From: Paracoccus sp. TOH
GTDB taxonomy: Bacteria > Pseudomonadota > Alphaproteobacteria > Rhodobacterales > Rhodobacteraceae
Direction: 5' to 3'
Assembly: GCF_030388245.1 (NCBI RefSeq)
Contig: NZ_CP098361.1
Coordinates: forward strand, 1,239,001-1,303,000
DNA: 64,000 bases
This document shows, in pieces, positions 40,614 to 48,944 of this stretch. The first letter of the stretch is position 1. The number at the start of each line of letters is the position of its first letter. The position numbers and the translations under genes are program-made. The notes beneath the pieces are model-generated. The model saw only the letters and a list, made by a program, of their open reading frames with translations, had not been told where the DNA came from and made no database searches.

Positions 40614-41534
40614 ATGAAAACGCTTGCTTACCTCGCCGGCGCTACCGCCCTTGCGACCGCCTTCGCGGCCCCCGCCTTCGCGCAGTCGGAAATCAGCACG
40701 GGCGCCAATGCCACCGGCATCTCCTCGGTCAACGAACAGATGAAGGACGTCGAAGAGGCGGTTCGCGACGATTTCGACCGTTCGTCCGACGCCTATCGCT
40801 TCGGCAATCCGGAGCGCCGCGAAGGCCTGTTCGGCTCGGTCGCGCTGAGCTATGTCGGCCGCACCGGCAACAGCGAGAACCAGGACTTCAGCCTGTCCGG
40901 CCGGCTGTCGGCCAATCAGGGCCGCTTCTCGCAATCGGTCGGTATCCTGCTTGAATACGGCGAGAACAACGCCGGCGACAAGGATACCGAAAAGACCTAT
41001 GTCATCTACGAAGGCATGTATGACATCAACGACCGCTTCTACGGTTTCGCGCTGGGTCGCCTGACCACCGATGCGCTGGCCAACAACCCGGTCACCCTGG
41101 CCGATGACGAGACCTTCGATGATCTGGACGGCCGCCTGAAGCGGGACGCCTATTTCGGCGTCGGTCCGGGCTATCGCGTGATCAACAACGACACCACCGC
41201 CTGGCGCGTGCAGGCCGCCGTCGGCGTGCGCTACACCAAGGCCGTGGACGTGATCGACCCGGTGGCCGAAACCTATGAATACAACACCAACACCGAAGTC
41301 GGTTACCTGCTGTCGTCGCGCTTCTACCACAAGATCAACGACCAGTTCTTCATCACCAACGATACCGACTACCTGACCTCGGACGCCAACGATACCGCGA
41401 CCAACGAGCTGGGCCTGAACTTCAAGATGACGGATGCCTTCGCGACCCGGGTTTCGTACAAGACCGAGTATGTCTCGGACCGCGCGACCCGCACCGACAA
41501 CACGCTGGGCGTGTCGCTGGTCTACGGTTTCTGA
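40614..41534 (+). CDS. DUF481/YdiY-like outer-membrane beta-barrel protein
   Basis: A 306-residue protein with a Sec signal peptide (MKTLAYLAGATALATAFAAP, cleaved at AFA-QS), a charged plug-like region (about 35-65), then alternating beta-strands and a final C-terminal aromatic (LVYGF), as in barrels inserted by Bam. The strand pattern FGSVALSYVGRTGNSENQDF is typical of DUF481 (YdiY), often annotated as salt-induced outer-membrane protein. Codon use looks biased to preferred codons, suggesting high expression. AAAAAAGGA precedes the ATG and a strong terminator follows. A candidate 6S RNA gene lies convergent just downstream. Confidence 0.85.
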   Translation: MKTLAYLAGATALATAFAAPAFAQSEISTGANATGISSVNEQMKDVEEAVRDDFDRSSDAYRFGNPERREGLFGSVALSYVGRTGNSENQDFSLSGRLSANQGRFSQSVGILLEYGENNAGDKDTEKTYVIYEGMYDINDRFYGFALGRLTTDALANNPVTLADDETFDDLDGRLKRDAYFGVGPGYRVINNDTTAWRVQAAVGVRYTKAVDVIDPVAETYEYNTNTEVGYLLSSRFYHKINDQFFITNDTDYLTSDANDTATNELGLNFKMTDAFATRVSYKTEYVSDRATRTDNTLGVSLVYGF

Positions 41535-41563
41535 TCGACCGGCAAATCCCTTCTCTCTCTCTC

Positions 41564-41589
41564 GGGCGGCCTTCGGGCCGCCCTTTTTT
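41564..41589 (+). terminator. Rho-independent terminator of the DUF481 gene
   Basis: GGGCGGCC and GGCCGCCC pair around TTCG, a UUCG-type tetraloop, followed by six T. It lies 30 bp after the stop codon. Confidence 0.93.
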
Positions 41590-41633
41590 GTCCGGCGCGA
41601 CGCATCCGCCCAGCCGTCGAGGTTCGGGAAGGG

Positions 41634-41800
41634 GTGGCGGGAACCGCAGCGGCCGTGGCAGCGCTAGTTTCCCCGAAAGCCTGGATGTCCAGGTGGGAGC
41701 CGGATAACGGGACCAGAGCCCCGACAGAGCCAGCCCCCTCGGTGAAGTTATAGGCCAGTGGAAAAAGAGGCCACACACGAGAAGAGCAGAAACCCGCCAG
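41634..41800 (-). ncRNA. ssrS: Candidate 6S RNA
   Basis: The 352-bp gap between the DUF481 gene and mmcB has no good reading frame. On the minus strand it has a promoter (see 41806-41834) and a predicted rod-like RNA of about 165 nt. The ends pair perfectly (TGGCGGG at the 5' end with CCCGCCA at the 3' end), GTGGC pairs with GCCAC further in, then a large open bubble follows and an apical arm (CCGAG...CTGG with CCAG...TCGG). This closing stem, central bubble and apical stem is the 6S plan. In R. sphaeroides the 6S gene lies convergent with a salt-stress membrane protein gene, as here. No covariance search could be run. Confidence 0.58.
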
Positions 41801-41805
41801 TCACG

Positions 41806-41834
41806 CAGATAGGCGAGGGGGGGCCGCGCCGCAA
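41806..41834 (-). promoter_or_regulatory. Candidate promoter of the 6S RNA
   Basis: On the minus strand TTGCGG (41834-41829) and TATCTG (41811-41806) are separated by exactly 17 bp. Transcription would start near 41799, at the outer end of the closing stem of the candidate RNA. Confidence 0.5.
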
Positions 41835-41860
41835 GATCCCTGCGGCCGGGCTTGCAAGAT

Positions 41861-41875
41861 GTTTACGCTTCGTTC
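41861..41875 (+). promoter_or_regulatory. Candidate LexA (SOS) box upstream of mmcB
   Basis: GTTT-N7-GTTC differs by one base from the alphaproteobacterial LexA site GTTC-N7-GTTC. It ends 11 bp before the mmcB ATG at 41887. MmcB homologues are linked to DNA damage tolerance, so SOS control is plausible. Confidence 0.4.
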
Positions 41876-41886
41876 ATGGTTCGGCC

Positions 41887-42360
41887 ATGCCGAACCCCGA
41901 TCCCATGACCGAAACCCTGCCGGTGAAACCGGGCCAGCGGTTGGCGCGCGGCGTGGCGCGGATGCTGACCGGGATCGGCCATGCGGCGCTGGCGGAGTTC
42001 GTGCCCGCGGGCGGGCTGCGGGTCGACGTGATCTCGGTTTCGCCCAAGGGCGAGATCTGGGTGGTGGAATGCAAGAGCTGCCGGGCCGATTTCGTCGCCG
42101 ACCGGAAATGGCAGGGCTATCTGGAATTCTGCGACCGCTTCTTCTGGGCGGTGGACGCGGATTTTCCCGAAGACCTGCTGCCCGCGGGCTCGGGCCTGAT
42201 CCGCGCCGATTCCTGGGGCGCGGAACTGGTGCGCATGGCGCCCGAGACGCGGTTGGCCGGCGCCCGGCGCAGCCGGCTGCTGCGCGACATCGCCCGGGTC
42301 TCGACCGCGCGGCTGCTGGCGCTGACCGATCCGCTGGGAATCAGCGGCGCGGCTTCCTGA
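41887..42360 (+). CDS. mmcB: MmcB-family DNA repair protein
   Basis: A 157-residue protein of the MmcB family, first tied to mitomycin C resistance in Caulobacter. The nuclease-like core VDVISVSPKGEIWVVECKS (about 50-68) has the D...ExK pattern of the PD-(D/E)xK fold, followed by ADFVADRKWQGYLEFCDRFF. The start is uncertain: ATG at 41887 or 41905 (MTETLPVKPGQRLARG); neither has a clear ribosome site, so a leaderless message is possible. The 3' end overlaps the small convergent gene by 20 bp. Confidence 0.85.
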   Translation: MPNPDPMTETLPVKPGQRLARGVARMLTGIGHAALAEFVPAGGLRVDVISVSPKGEIWVVECKSCRADFVADRKWQGYLEFCDRFFWAVDADFPEDLLPAGSGLIRADSWGAELVRMAPETRLAGARRSRLLRDIARVSTARLLALTDPLGISGAAS

Positions 42361-42583
42361 CATCCTTGCCGGGCTTGCCGCCGCCGCCCTTGCCGGGTGC
42401 GCCCATGCTGCGCGCCGCCTCGGCCGCGGCCAGCAGTTCCTCGGCGATTTCCTCGGCCTCGTCGGGATCGAAATCCAGCGGCAGGTCGACGCCTTCGGCC
42501 TCGACATAGATGCGGACCATGCCGCGATCGGTGGGGCCGATCTGAAGATTCGCGGCGATATTGCTTTCGCTGTTGATGCTCAT
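42341..42583 (-). CDS. Small conserved acidic protein (DUF6324-like)
   Basis: An 80-residue protein starting MSINSESNIAANLQIGPTDR, then GMVRIYVEAEGVDLPLDFDP and an acidic helix (DEAEEIAEELLAAAEAARSM), ending in a Gly/Lys-rich tail. GGAGAG precedes the ATG. Short proteins with this plan occur across Rhodobacterales without assigned function. It is convergent with mmcB and overlaps its end. Confidence 0.7.
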   Translation of the reverse strand: MSINSESNIAANLQIGPTDRGMVRIYVEAEGVDLPLDFDPDEAEEIAEELLAAAEAARSMGAPGKGGGGKPGKDVRKPRR

Positions 42584-42658
42584 GCTGCTCTCCTGCCGGC
42601 TGGCCTTTGGCTATGAGGATTTTCCTTACCCCGCATGGCAAAAAGCGGCAAGACGGGC

Positions 42659-42687
42659 TTGCGCCGGCCGGTGGCTGGCGCTAGATA
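42659..42687 (+). promoter_or_regulatory. Promoter of tRNA-His
   Basis: TTGCGC (42659-42664) and TAGATA (42682-42687) are 17 bp apart. The expected start is a few bases before the mature tRNA 5' end at 42697, so little or no 5' processing would be needed. Confidence 0.65.
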
Positions 42688-42696
42688 CCCGCCTGT

Positions 42697-42773
42697 GCCG
42701 CCTTAGCTCAGTTGGTTAGAGCGCTAGATTGTGGATCTAGAGGTCCCCCGTTCGAGCCGGGGAGGCGGTACCA
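42697..42773 (+). tRNA. tRNA-His (anticodon GTG)
   Basis: A full cloverleaf is visible. The acceptor GCCGCCT pairs with AGGCGGT, the D-arm is GCTC/GAGC, and the anticodon stem CTAGA/TCTAG has loop TTGTGGA (anticodon GTG). The T-arm is CCCCG/CGGGG with TTCGAGC, and CCA is encoded. Position -1 is T, the first pair is G1-U72 and the discriminator is A73. Most bacteria have G-1 and C73 in tRNA-His; loss of both is known in a subset of alphaproteobacteria. Confidence 0.97.
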
Positions 42774-42796
42774 TCGCAATCAGGCAGTCCAGGCGC

Positions 42797-43804
42797 ATGA
42801 CCACGGTCCACAAGAACGGTATCGCGGAGGCGGCGCGGTTTTCCGTGGCCCCGATGATGGACTGGACCGACAGCCTGTGCCGCCGCGTCCACCGCCTGCT
42901 GTCGCGCCGCACCCTGCTTTATACCGAAATGGTGACCGCCCCGGCGCTGGTTTTCGGCGACCGCGCAAAACTGCTGGACCACGACGCGGGCGAGCATCCG
43001 CTGGCGCTGCAACTGGGCGGCTCGGATCCCGGGCAATTGGCCGAGGCGGCGCGGATCGGCGCCGATTGGGGCTATGACGAGATCAACCTGAATGTCGGCT
43101 GCCCCAGCGACCGGGTGCAGTCGGGCTGCTTCGGCGCCGTGCTGATGACCCGGCCCGAGCTGGTCGTGGAATGCGTCGCGGCGATGATCGCGGCCAGCCC
43201 GGTCGAGGTCACGGTGAAATGCCGCATCGGCGTGGACGAGCAGGACCCCGAGGCGGTGCTGCCGGATTTCCTGTGCCGGATGCGCGAGGCCGGCGTGCGC
43301 CGCATCACCATCCATGCCCGCAAGGCCTGGCTTCAGGGCCTGTCGCCGCGCGAGAACCGCGAGATCCCGCCGCTGGACTATCCGCTGGTGCATCGCATGA
43401 AGCGGGACTTTCCCGACCTGCACCTGTCGGTGAATGGCGGCATCGCCTCGCTCGACGCGGTGGGCGAGCATCTGCGGATGATGGACGGGGTGATGGTCGG
43501 GCGCGCCGCCTATCACCAGCCCTGGGACATGCTGGGCGCGGCCGACCGGCTCTGGAACGAGGCGCCGCGCTTTGCCGATCCGCTCGCGGCGGCGCAGGCG
43601 CTGCGCGAACTGGTCGAGGCGCATCTGGCGGCGGGCGGGCGGCTGCATCAAGTGACGCGGCACATGCTGGGACTGTTCCACGGCCGGCCGGGCGCGCGCG
43701 GCTGGCGGCGGCAGCTTTCCGAAGGCGCCTCGCGGGCCCGCGACCGCGCCGAGGCGCTGGCGGTCTATGACGCCGCGCTGGCCGAGGTCATGGTCCCGGC
43801 CTGA
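42797..43804 (+). CDS. dusA: tRNA dihydrouridine synthase DusA
   Basis: A 335-residue FMN enzyme that reduces uridines in the tRNA D-loop. The barrel starts FSVAPMMDWTDSLCRR. The catalytic Cys lies in NVGCPSDRVQSGCFGA (about 90-105), and the flavin-binding region includes SVNGGIASLDAV and VMVGRAAYHQPW. It begins only 23 bp after the tRNA-His gene, so both may be on one transcript that is then cut. The DusA subfamily is assigned from the RRTLLYTEMV and VQSGCFGA pattern. Confidence 0.95.
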   Translation: MTTVHKNGIAEAARFSVAPMMDWTDSLCRRVHRLLSRRTLLYTEMVTAPALVFGDRAKLLDHDAGEHPLALQLGGSDPGQLAEAARIGADWGYDEINLNVGCPSDRVQSGCFGAVLMTRPELVVECVAAMIAASPVEVTVKCRIGVDEQDPEAVLPDFLCRMREAGVRRITIHARKAWLQGLSPRENREIPPLDYPLVHRMKRDFPDLHLSVNGGIASLDAVGEHLRMMDGVMVGRAAYHQPWDMLGAADRLWNEAPRFADPLAAAQALRELVEAHLAAGGRLHQVTRHMLGLFHGRPGARGWRRQLSEGASRARDRAEALAVYDAALAEVMVPA

Positions 43805-43832
43805 CCGCGGGCGTGGGGCGCGCGCGACCGGC

Positions 43833-44705
43833 CTATTCGCGCTCGGCCGCCTTGGCGCGATCCCAAAGCGCATCCATCTCGGCCAGGTCGCTGTCCTCGG
43901 GGCGGCGGCCCTGGGTGGCCAGCGCCGCCTCGATGGCCTGGAAGCGGCGGGTGAACTTGGCATTGGCGGCACGCAGCGCCTCCTCGGGGTCGATCTGCAG
44001 GTGCCGGGCCAGATTCGCCATCACGAACATCAGATCGCCGAATTCCTCGGTCAAATGGGCGTGATCGGCGCTGTCCCTGGCCTCGACCAGCTCGCGGCTT
44101 TCCTCGACGATCTTGTCCAGCACACCGGCCGGGCCGGGCCAGTCGAAGCCGACGCGGGCGGCGCGGTTCTGCAGCTTGACCGCGCGGGTCAGCGCCGGCA
44201 GGCCAAGCGCCACGCCGTCCAGCACGCCCTTTTCGGCCTTGGCGGCGCGCTCTCGGGCCTTGATCGCCTCCCAGTCGCGGACCTGCTGCTCGGCCGATTT
44301 GTCGCGGGATTCGTCGCCGAAGATATGCGGATGCCGGTCGATCATCTTGTCCGAGATCTTCGCCACCACCTCGGCGAAGTCGAACATCCCGGCCTCGTCG
44401 GCCATCTGGGCATGGAAGATCACCTGCAGCAGCAGGTCGCCCAGCTCGCCCGGCAGCTCGTCCCAGGCCTGGCGGGCGATGGCGTCTGCGACCTCATGCG
44501 CCTCCTCGATGGTATAGGGCGCGATCGAGGCGAAGTCCTGCTCGATGTCCCAGGGACAGCCGGTCTGCGGGTCGCGCAGCGCCGCCATGATCGCCAGCAG
44601 GCGGCGGATGCCGGTGCGGTCGCTCTCCTCGCGGGTCAGCGCCGGATGGGGCGCCCGTGCCGTATCCCGGCTGGCCGTGTCCTGTGTCGCCGTGTCCTGT
44701 GCCAT
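43833..44705 (-). CDS. mazG: Nucleoside triphosphate pyrophosphohydrolase MazG
   Basis: A 290-residue all-alpha NTP pyrophosphohydrolase with two MazG units. The first has CPWDIEQDF, then TIEEAHEVADAI and GELGDLLLQVIFHAQ; the second has VEESRELVEARD and EEFGDLMFVMANLAR. The E-E-x-x-D metal motifs are intact. It hydrolyses non-canonical or excess NTPs in the cytosol. The ATG at 44705 precedes a small repeated stretch (QDTATQDTASRDTA) that looks like a local duplication at the N-terminus. The frame is open further upstream but without family similarity. Confidence 0.93.
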   Translation of the reverse strand: MAQDTATQDTASRDTARAPHPALTREESDRTGIRRLLAIMAALRDPQTGCPWDIEQDFASIAPYTIEEAHEVADAIARQAWDELPGELGDLLLQVIFHAQMADEAGMFDFAEVVAKISDKMIDRHPHIFGDESRDKSAEQQVRDWEAIKARERAAKAEKGVLDGVALGLPALTRAVKLQNRAARVGFDWPGPAGVLDKIVEESRELVEARDSADHAHLTEEFGDLMFVMANLARHLQIDPEEALRAANAKFTRRFQAIEAALATQGRRPEDSDLAEMDALWDRAKAAERE

Positions 44706-44905
44706 GATGCCGCCTTTCGGAAAGGATCCCGTCCGACCTGCCACAGCCCGGCCCGCATGTCCACGCCGCCGGGCCGGTTTGCCGGGTCGTCCGTCGGGGC
44801 CGTCTTGTCGTTCCGGCTTTCTTGCCATCCCGCGGTCCCGCGGATAGGGTGCGCGCCAATTCCGCCGGGGGATGGCCCGGAGAACGCTTGCAAAGGGATC
44901 AATCC

Positions 44906-45238
44906 ATGTTCGTGACCGCCGCCCATGCCCAGGCCGCCGGAGCGCCTTCGGGGGCCGCCAGCATCGCCTCGTTCCTGCCGTTGGTCCTGATCTTCGTGAT
45001 CATGTATTTCCTGATGATCCGGCCGCAGCAGAAGCGCATGAAGGAACATCGCGCCCTGATCGAGGCGCTGAAGAAGGGCGACGAGGTCGTCACCCAGGGC
45101 GGCCTGGTGGGCAAGATCACCTCGATCCGCGACAATGAGCTTGAGGTCGAGATCGCGCCGGGCGTCAAGGTCCGCGTGATCCGCTCGACCATCACCGGCT
45201 TGGTGAATCGCACCCAGCCCGCCGCCGCCAACAACTGA
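44906..45238 (+). CDS. yajC: Preprotein translocase subunit YajC
   Basis: A 110-residue inner-membrane protein with one span (ASFLPLVLIFVIMYFLMI) followed by the hallmark RPQQKRMKEH and a small soluble domain (KKGDEVVTQGGLVGKI). It associates with SecDF and helps Sec-dependent export and multidrug pumps. The gene starts the yajC-secD-secF series, the normal order. Confidence 0.96.
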   Translation: MFVTAAHAQAAGAPSGAASIASFLPLVLIFVIMYFLMIRPQQKRMKEHRALIEALKKGDEVVTQGGLVGKITSIRDNELEVEIAPGVKVRVIRSTITGLVNRTQPAAANN

Positions 45239-45255
45239 AGGCCGCCATCCCGACC

Positions 45256-46920
45256 ATGCTGGACATCCCCTTCTGGAAGCGTCTGCTGATCCTCGCCCTC
45301 ATCGGCCTGGGTCTGCTCTATGCGATGCCGAACCTGTTCTACAACCGGGTCGAGCAGCATAACGACGCCGTCACCGCCGCCGAGCGCAACGGTTTCGCAA
45401 CCGAGGAAGAGACCCAGGCCCGCGCCGGCTGGCCGGACTGGCTGCCTTCGGGCCTGGTCAATCTGGGCCTCGACCTGCGCGGCGGCGCCCATCTGCTGGG
45501 CGAGGTGCATGTCCAGGACGTCTACAAGGCCCGGATGGATTCGCTGTGGCCCGAGCTGCGCGACGCGCTAGCAGCGCAGCGCGACCTGGTCGGCGCCGTC
45601 CGCCGGGTCCAGGCCCCCGACGGCCAGCTGACGGTCGAGATCGGCAATCCCGAGCAGATGGCCAAGGCGGTCGAGATCGCCCGCGGCCTGGCCACGCCCG
45701 TCACCTCGCTGACCGGCGCCGGGCAGAGCGATCTGGCGATCTCGGCCTCGGGCAGCCGGCTGACCGTGCAGCTTTCGGATGCGGAGAAGGCCGCGACCGA
45801 CGACCGCACCGTGCAGCAGTCTCTGGAGATTATCCGCCGCCGCATCGACGAGGTCGGCACGCGCGAGCCGACGATCCAGCGCCAGGGCAAGGACCGCATC
45901 CTGATCCAGGTGCCCGGCATCGGCTCGGCCGAGGAACTGAAGCAGCTGATCGGCACCACGGCGAAACTGACCTTCAACCCGGTGGTGAACCGCACCACCG
46001 ATGCCAATGCGCGTCCCGGCACCGGCAATGTGCTGCTGCCCTCGATGGACGAGCCCGGCGTCTATTACGTCATCGAGGAGAATCCGGTTGTCACCGGCGA
46101 GGATCTGACCGACGCCCGGCCGAGCTTCGACCAAAACGGCGCGCCGGCGGTGGATTTCCGGTTCGGCCCCTCGGGCGCCAAGCGGTTCGGGGCCTATACC
46201 TCGGCCAATATCGGCCAGCCTTTCGCCATCGTGCTGGACAACCAGGTGATCTCGGCGCCGGTGATCCGGCAGGCGATCACCACCGGCTCGGGGCAGATCT
46301 CGGGCGCCATGGACGTCGAAGGCTCGACGCAGCTGGCAGTGCTGCTGCGCGCGGGCGCGCTGCCGGCGCAGATGACCTTCCTGGAGGAACGCACCATCGG
46401 CCCGGAACTGGGCCAGGATTCGATCGACGCCGGCCGGCTGTCCTCGATCATCGCCACGGTGGCGGTGGTGGCCTATATGGTCGCGAGCTATGGGTTGTTC
46501 GGTGTCTTCGCCTCGGTCGCGGTGATCGTGAACGTCATCCTGATCCTGTCGGTCATGTCGATGATGGGGGCGACGCTGACGCTGCCCGGCATCGCCGGCA
46601 TTGTGCTGACCGTCGGCACCGCGGTCGACGCCAACGTCATCATCTACGAGCGTATCCGCGAGGAGCTGCGCGCCGGCAAGCGCATGGCCAAGGCCATCGA
46701 CGACGGCTTCAGCGAGGCGATGAGCGCGATCATCGACGCCAACGTCACCAGCTTCATCGCGGCGATGGTGATGTTCTTCCTCGGCTCCGGGCCGGTGAAG
46801 GGCTTTGCGGTCACGCTGACCATCGGCCTGGTCACCTCGGTCTTCACGGCGATCTACCTGACCCGCCTGTTGATCGTGCTCTGGCTGGAATGGCGCAAAC
46901 CCAAAGAGCTGATCTTGTAA
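45256..46920 (+). CDS. secD: Protein translocase subunit SecD
   Basis: A 554-residue membrane protein using the proton gradient to pull preproteins across the Sec channel. It has the N-terminal span (RLLILALIGLGLLYAMPNL), the D1 motif LGLDLRGGAHLLGEV, a large periplasmic P1 region and five more spans. The proton-relay region appears in GIAGIVLTVGTAVDANVIIY (about 450-470). The ATG at 45256 follows the yajC stop by 17 bp. Confidence 0.97.
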   Translation: MLDIPFWKRLLILALIGLGLLYAMPNLFYNRVEQHNDAVTAAERNGFATEEETQARAGWPDWLPSGLVNLGLDLRGGAHLLGEVHVQDVYKARMDSLWPELRDALAAQRDLVGAVRRVQAPDGQLTVEIGNPEQMAKAVEIARGLATPVTSLTGAGQSDLAISASGSRLTVQLSDAEKAATDDRTVQQSLEIIRRRIDEVGTREPTIQRQGKDRILIQVPGIGSAEELKQLIGTTAKLTFNPVVNRTTDANARPGTGNVLLPSMDEPGVYYVIEENPVVTGEDLTDARPSFDQNGAPAVDFRFGPSGAKRFGAYTSANIGQPFAIVLDNQVISAPVIRQAITTGSGQISGAMDVEGSTQLAVLLRAGALPAQMTFLEERTIGPELGQDSIDAGRLSSIIATVAVVAYMVASYGLFGVFASVAVIVNVILILSVMSMMGATLTLPGIAGIVLTVGTAVDANVIIYERIREELRAGKRMAKAIDDGFSEAMSAIIDANVTSFIAAMVMFFLGSGPVKGFAVTLTIGLVTSVFTAIYLTRLLIVLWLEWRKPKELIL

Positions 46921-46932
46921 GGGAGCAGGACC

Positions 46933-47925
46933 ATGGCATTTCGTCTGAAACTCGTTCCCGACAACACCAGCTACAACTTCTTCCGCTGGCAATGGCTGAC
47001 CTTCGGCATCTCGGCCCTGGCCATGGTCGTCTCGGTCGTGCTGGTGCTGGTCATGGGGCTGAACTTCGGCATCGACTTCAAGGGCGGCACCACCATCCGC
47101 ACCGAAAGTCCGACCGCCTTCGAGGTCGGCGACTACCGGCAGGCGCTGAACGGGCTGGACCTGGGCGACGTCTCGATCACCGAGGTCTTCGATCCGAGCT
47201 TCGGCGCCAGCAAACATGTGGCGATGATCCGCATCGGCACCACGGACGAGACCGGCTCGGTCACGCCCGAGCAACTGAACGAGGTCGAGGCGGCGCTGCA
47301 GACCGTCGATCCGCAGGTGGTCTTCGCCGCGGTGGAATCGGTCGGCCCCAAGGTCTCGGGAGAGCTGATCAAGACCGCCTTCTACGCGGTGGGCGCCGCG
47401 ACCATCTGCATCATGTTCTATATCTGGCTGCGCTTCGAATGGCAGTTCGCGCTGGGGGCGGTGGTCTCGATCGTGCATGACGTGCTGCTGACGGTGGGGA
47501 TCTTCTCGCTCTTCCAGCTGAAGTTCGACCTGACCACCATCGCGGCGCTGCTGACCACGCTGGGCTATTCGGTGAACGACACCGTGGTCGTCTTCGACCG
47601 GCTGCGCGAGAACCTGATCAAATTCAAGACCATGCCGCTGATCGACGTGATGAACCTGACGGTGAACGAGACGCTGTCGCGCACCATCATGACCGCCGTC
47701 ACCACGGCGCTGGCGCTTGGCGCGATGATGATCTTCGGCGGCGACGTGATCCGCGGCTTCGTCTTCGCCATGCTGTGGGGCGTGTTCGTCGGCTGCTATT
47801 CGACCATCTACGTCGCCAAGAACATCGTGCTGTGGCTGGGCGTCAAGCGCGACTGGAGCAAGCCCGGACCCAAGGAGAAGACGCCGGGCGAGGATATTCC
47901 CGCCGCCTTCCGGGACGCGCCCTGA
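46933..47925 (+). CDS. secF: Protein translocase subunit SecF
   Basis: A 330-residue partner of SecD with six spans. Visible are the first span after a short cytoplasmic start, [19 protein letters not shown], and the conserved [19 protein letters not shown] segment (about 210-230) and [25 protein letters not shown] precedes the ATG. The TGA overlaps the ATG of the following Mth938-like gene, so that gene is co-translated with the secretion genes. Confidence 0.97.
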   Translation: MAFRLKLVPDNTSYNFFRWQWLTFGISALAMVVSVVLVLVMGLNFGIDFKGGTTIRTESPTAFEVGDYRQALNGLDLGDVSITEVFDPSFGASKHVAMIRIGTTDETGSVTPEQLNEVEAALQTVDPQVVFAAVESVGPKVSGELIKTAFYAVGAATICIMFYIWLRFEWQFALGAVVSIVHDVLLTVGIFSLFQLKFDLTTIAALLTTLGYSVNDTVVVFDRLRENLIKFKTMPLIDVMNLTVNETLSRTIMTAVTTALALGAMMIFGGDVIRGFVFAMLWGVFVGCYSTIYVAKNIVLWLGVKRDWSKPGPKEKTPGEDIPAAFRDAP

Positions 47926-48281
47926 TGGCGGTGATGACCCCCACGGAATTCTCCGGGGCCGTGCCGGTGGACGGCTACGGCCCCGGCTTCTTCCGGGTCG
48001 GTGGCGTGGTGCATCACGGCGCGGTGATCGTCACCGCCGCGGGCGTGCGCGCCTGGGGCGGGCTGGGCGACCGCGAGCCGCTGCTGGCGCTGGCCGGCGA
48101 GGTGGACGTGCTGTTCCTGGGCATGGGCGCCGAGATCGCCTTTCCGCCGCGCGACCTGACCGCGGCGCTGGATGCCGCCGGCGTGATGGCCGAGCCGATG
48201 AGTTCGGCCTCGGCCGCGCGCAGCTACAATGTCACACTGTCCGAGGGCCGGCGCGTGGCCTGTGCGCTGATCCCGTTATGA
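47925..48281 (+). CDS. Mth938-like domain protein
   Basis: A 118-residue protein of the Mth938/DUF498 group, relatives of which include the mitochondrial complex I assembly factor NDUFAF3. The core runs [17 protein letters not shown] (here [16 protein letters not shown]), then [17 protein letters not shown] and [19 protein letters not shown]. In Rhodobacteraceae it is regularly found between secF and ccmA. It overlaps both. A link to respiratory complex assembly or protein export is inferred from context only. Confidence 0.85.
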   Translation: MAVMTPTEFSGAVPVDGYGPGFFRVGGVVHHGAVIVTAAGVRAWGGLGDREPLLALAGEVDVLFLGMGAEIAFPPRDLTAALDAAGVMAEPMSSASAARSYNVTLSEGRRVACALIPL

Positions 48282-48910
48282 GCCTGCTCGCGGTCCGCGA
48301 CCTTGCCGTGGCGCGGGGCGGGCTGCGCGCCGTCGAAGGGGTCTCCTTCGGACTCGATCCCGGCCGGGCGCTGGTGCTGCGCGGGCCGAACGGCATCGGC
48401 AAGACCACGCTGCTGCGCACGCTGGCCGGGCTGCAGCCGGCGGTCGCCGGCAGGATCGAGACGGCGCCGGAGGCCATCGCCTATGCCGGCCATTCCGACG
48501 GGCTGAAGCCGGCGCTGACCGTGACCGAGAACCTGCGTTTCTGGGCCGAGATCTTCGGCGGCCATGACATCGCCGCCGCGTTGGAGGCGATGAACCTGCG
48601 CGAGCTGGCCTCGCGGCCGGCCCATGCGCTGTCGGCCGGGCAGAAGCGGCGGCTGGGGCTGGCGCGGCTGATGGTGACGGGACGGCCGATCTGGCTGCTC
48701 GACGAGCCGACGGTGTCGCTGGACCGCGATTCGGTGGCGCTGTTCGCCGCCATGCTGCGCGCCCATCTGGGCCGGGGCGGCGCGGCGGTGATCGCCACCC
48801 ATATCGACCTGGGCATGCCCGAGGCCGAGATCATCGACCTTGCCCCCTATCGCGCCACGCAGACCCGCCGCGAATCGCGCCCCGCCGGCTTCAATGAGGC
48901 ATTCGGATGA
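48278..48910 (+). CDS. ccmA: Cytochrome c maturation ATPase CcmA
   Basis: A 210-residue ABC ATPase of the haem-handling CcmABCD complex; ATP use releases holo-CcmE. Walker A is [11 protein letters not shown] (about 35-45), the signature is [15 protein letters not shown] and Walker B is [13 protein letters not shown]. The ATG overlaps the preceding stop. Its own TGA overlaps the ATG of a six-codon mini-ORF leading to ccmB. Confidence 0.95.
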   Translation: MSLLAVRDLAVARGGLRAVEGVSFGLDPGRALVLRGPNGIGKTTLLRTLAGLQPAVAGRIETAPEAIAYAGHSDGLKPALTVTENLRFWAEIFGGHDIAAALEAMNLRELASRPAHALSAGQKRRLGLARLMVTGRPIWLLDEPTVSLDRDSVALFAAMLRAHLGRGGAAVIATHIDLGMPEAEIIDLAPYRATQTRRESRPAGFNEAFG

Positions 48911-48944
48911 CAGGAGCGGGCGGATGACAGGAACGGGCGGATGA
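48904..48944 (+). repeat. 17-bp tandem repeat forming two ATGA-coupled mini-ORFs between ccmA and ccmB
   Basis: CGGATGACAGGAGCGGG (48904-48920) is repeated with one change at 48921-48937, and a third partial copy begins at 48938 and contains the ccmB start. Each copy has an ATG followed by five codons and a TGA that overlaps the next ATG: ATG at 48907, 48924 and 48941. Each also has a CAGGA ribosome site. Confidence 0.8.
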
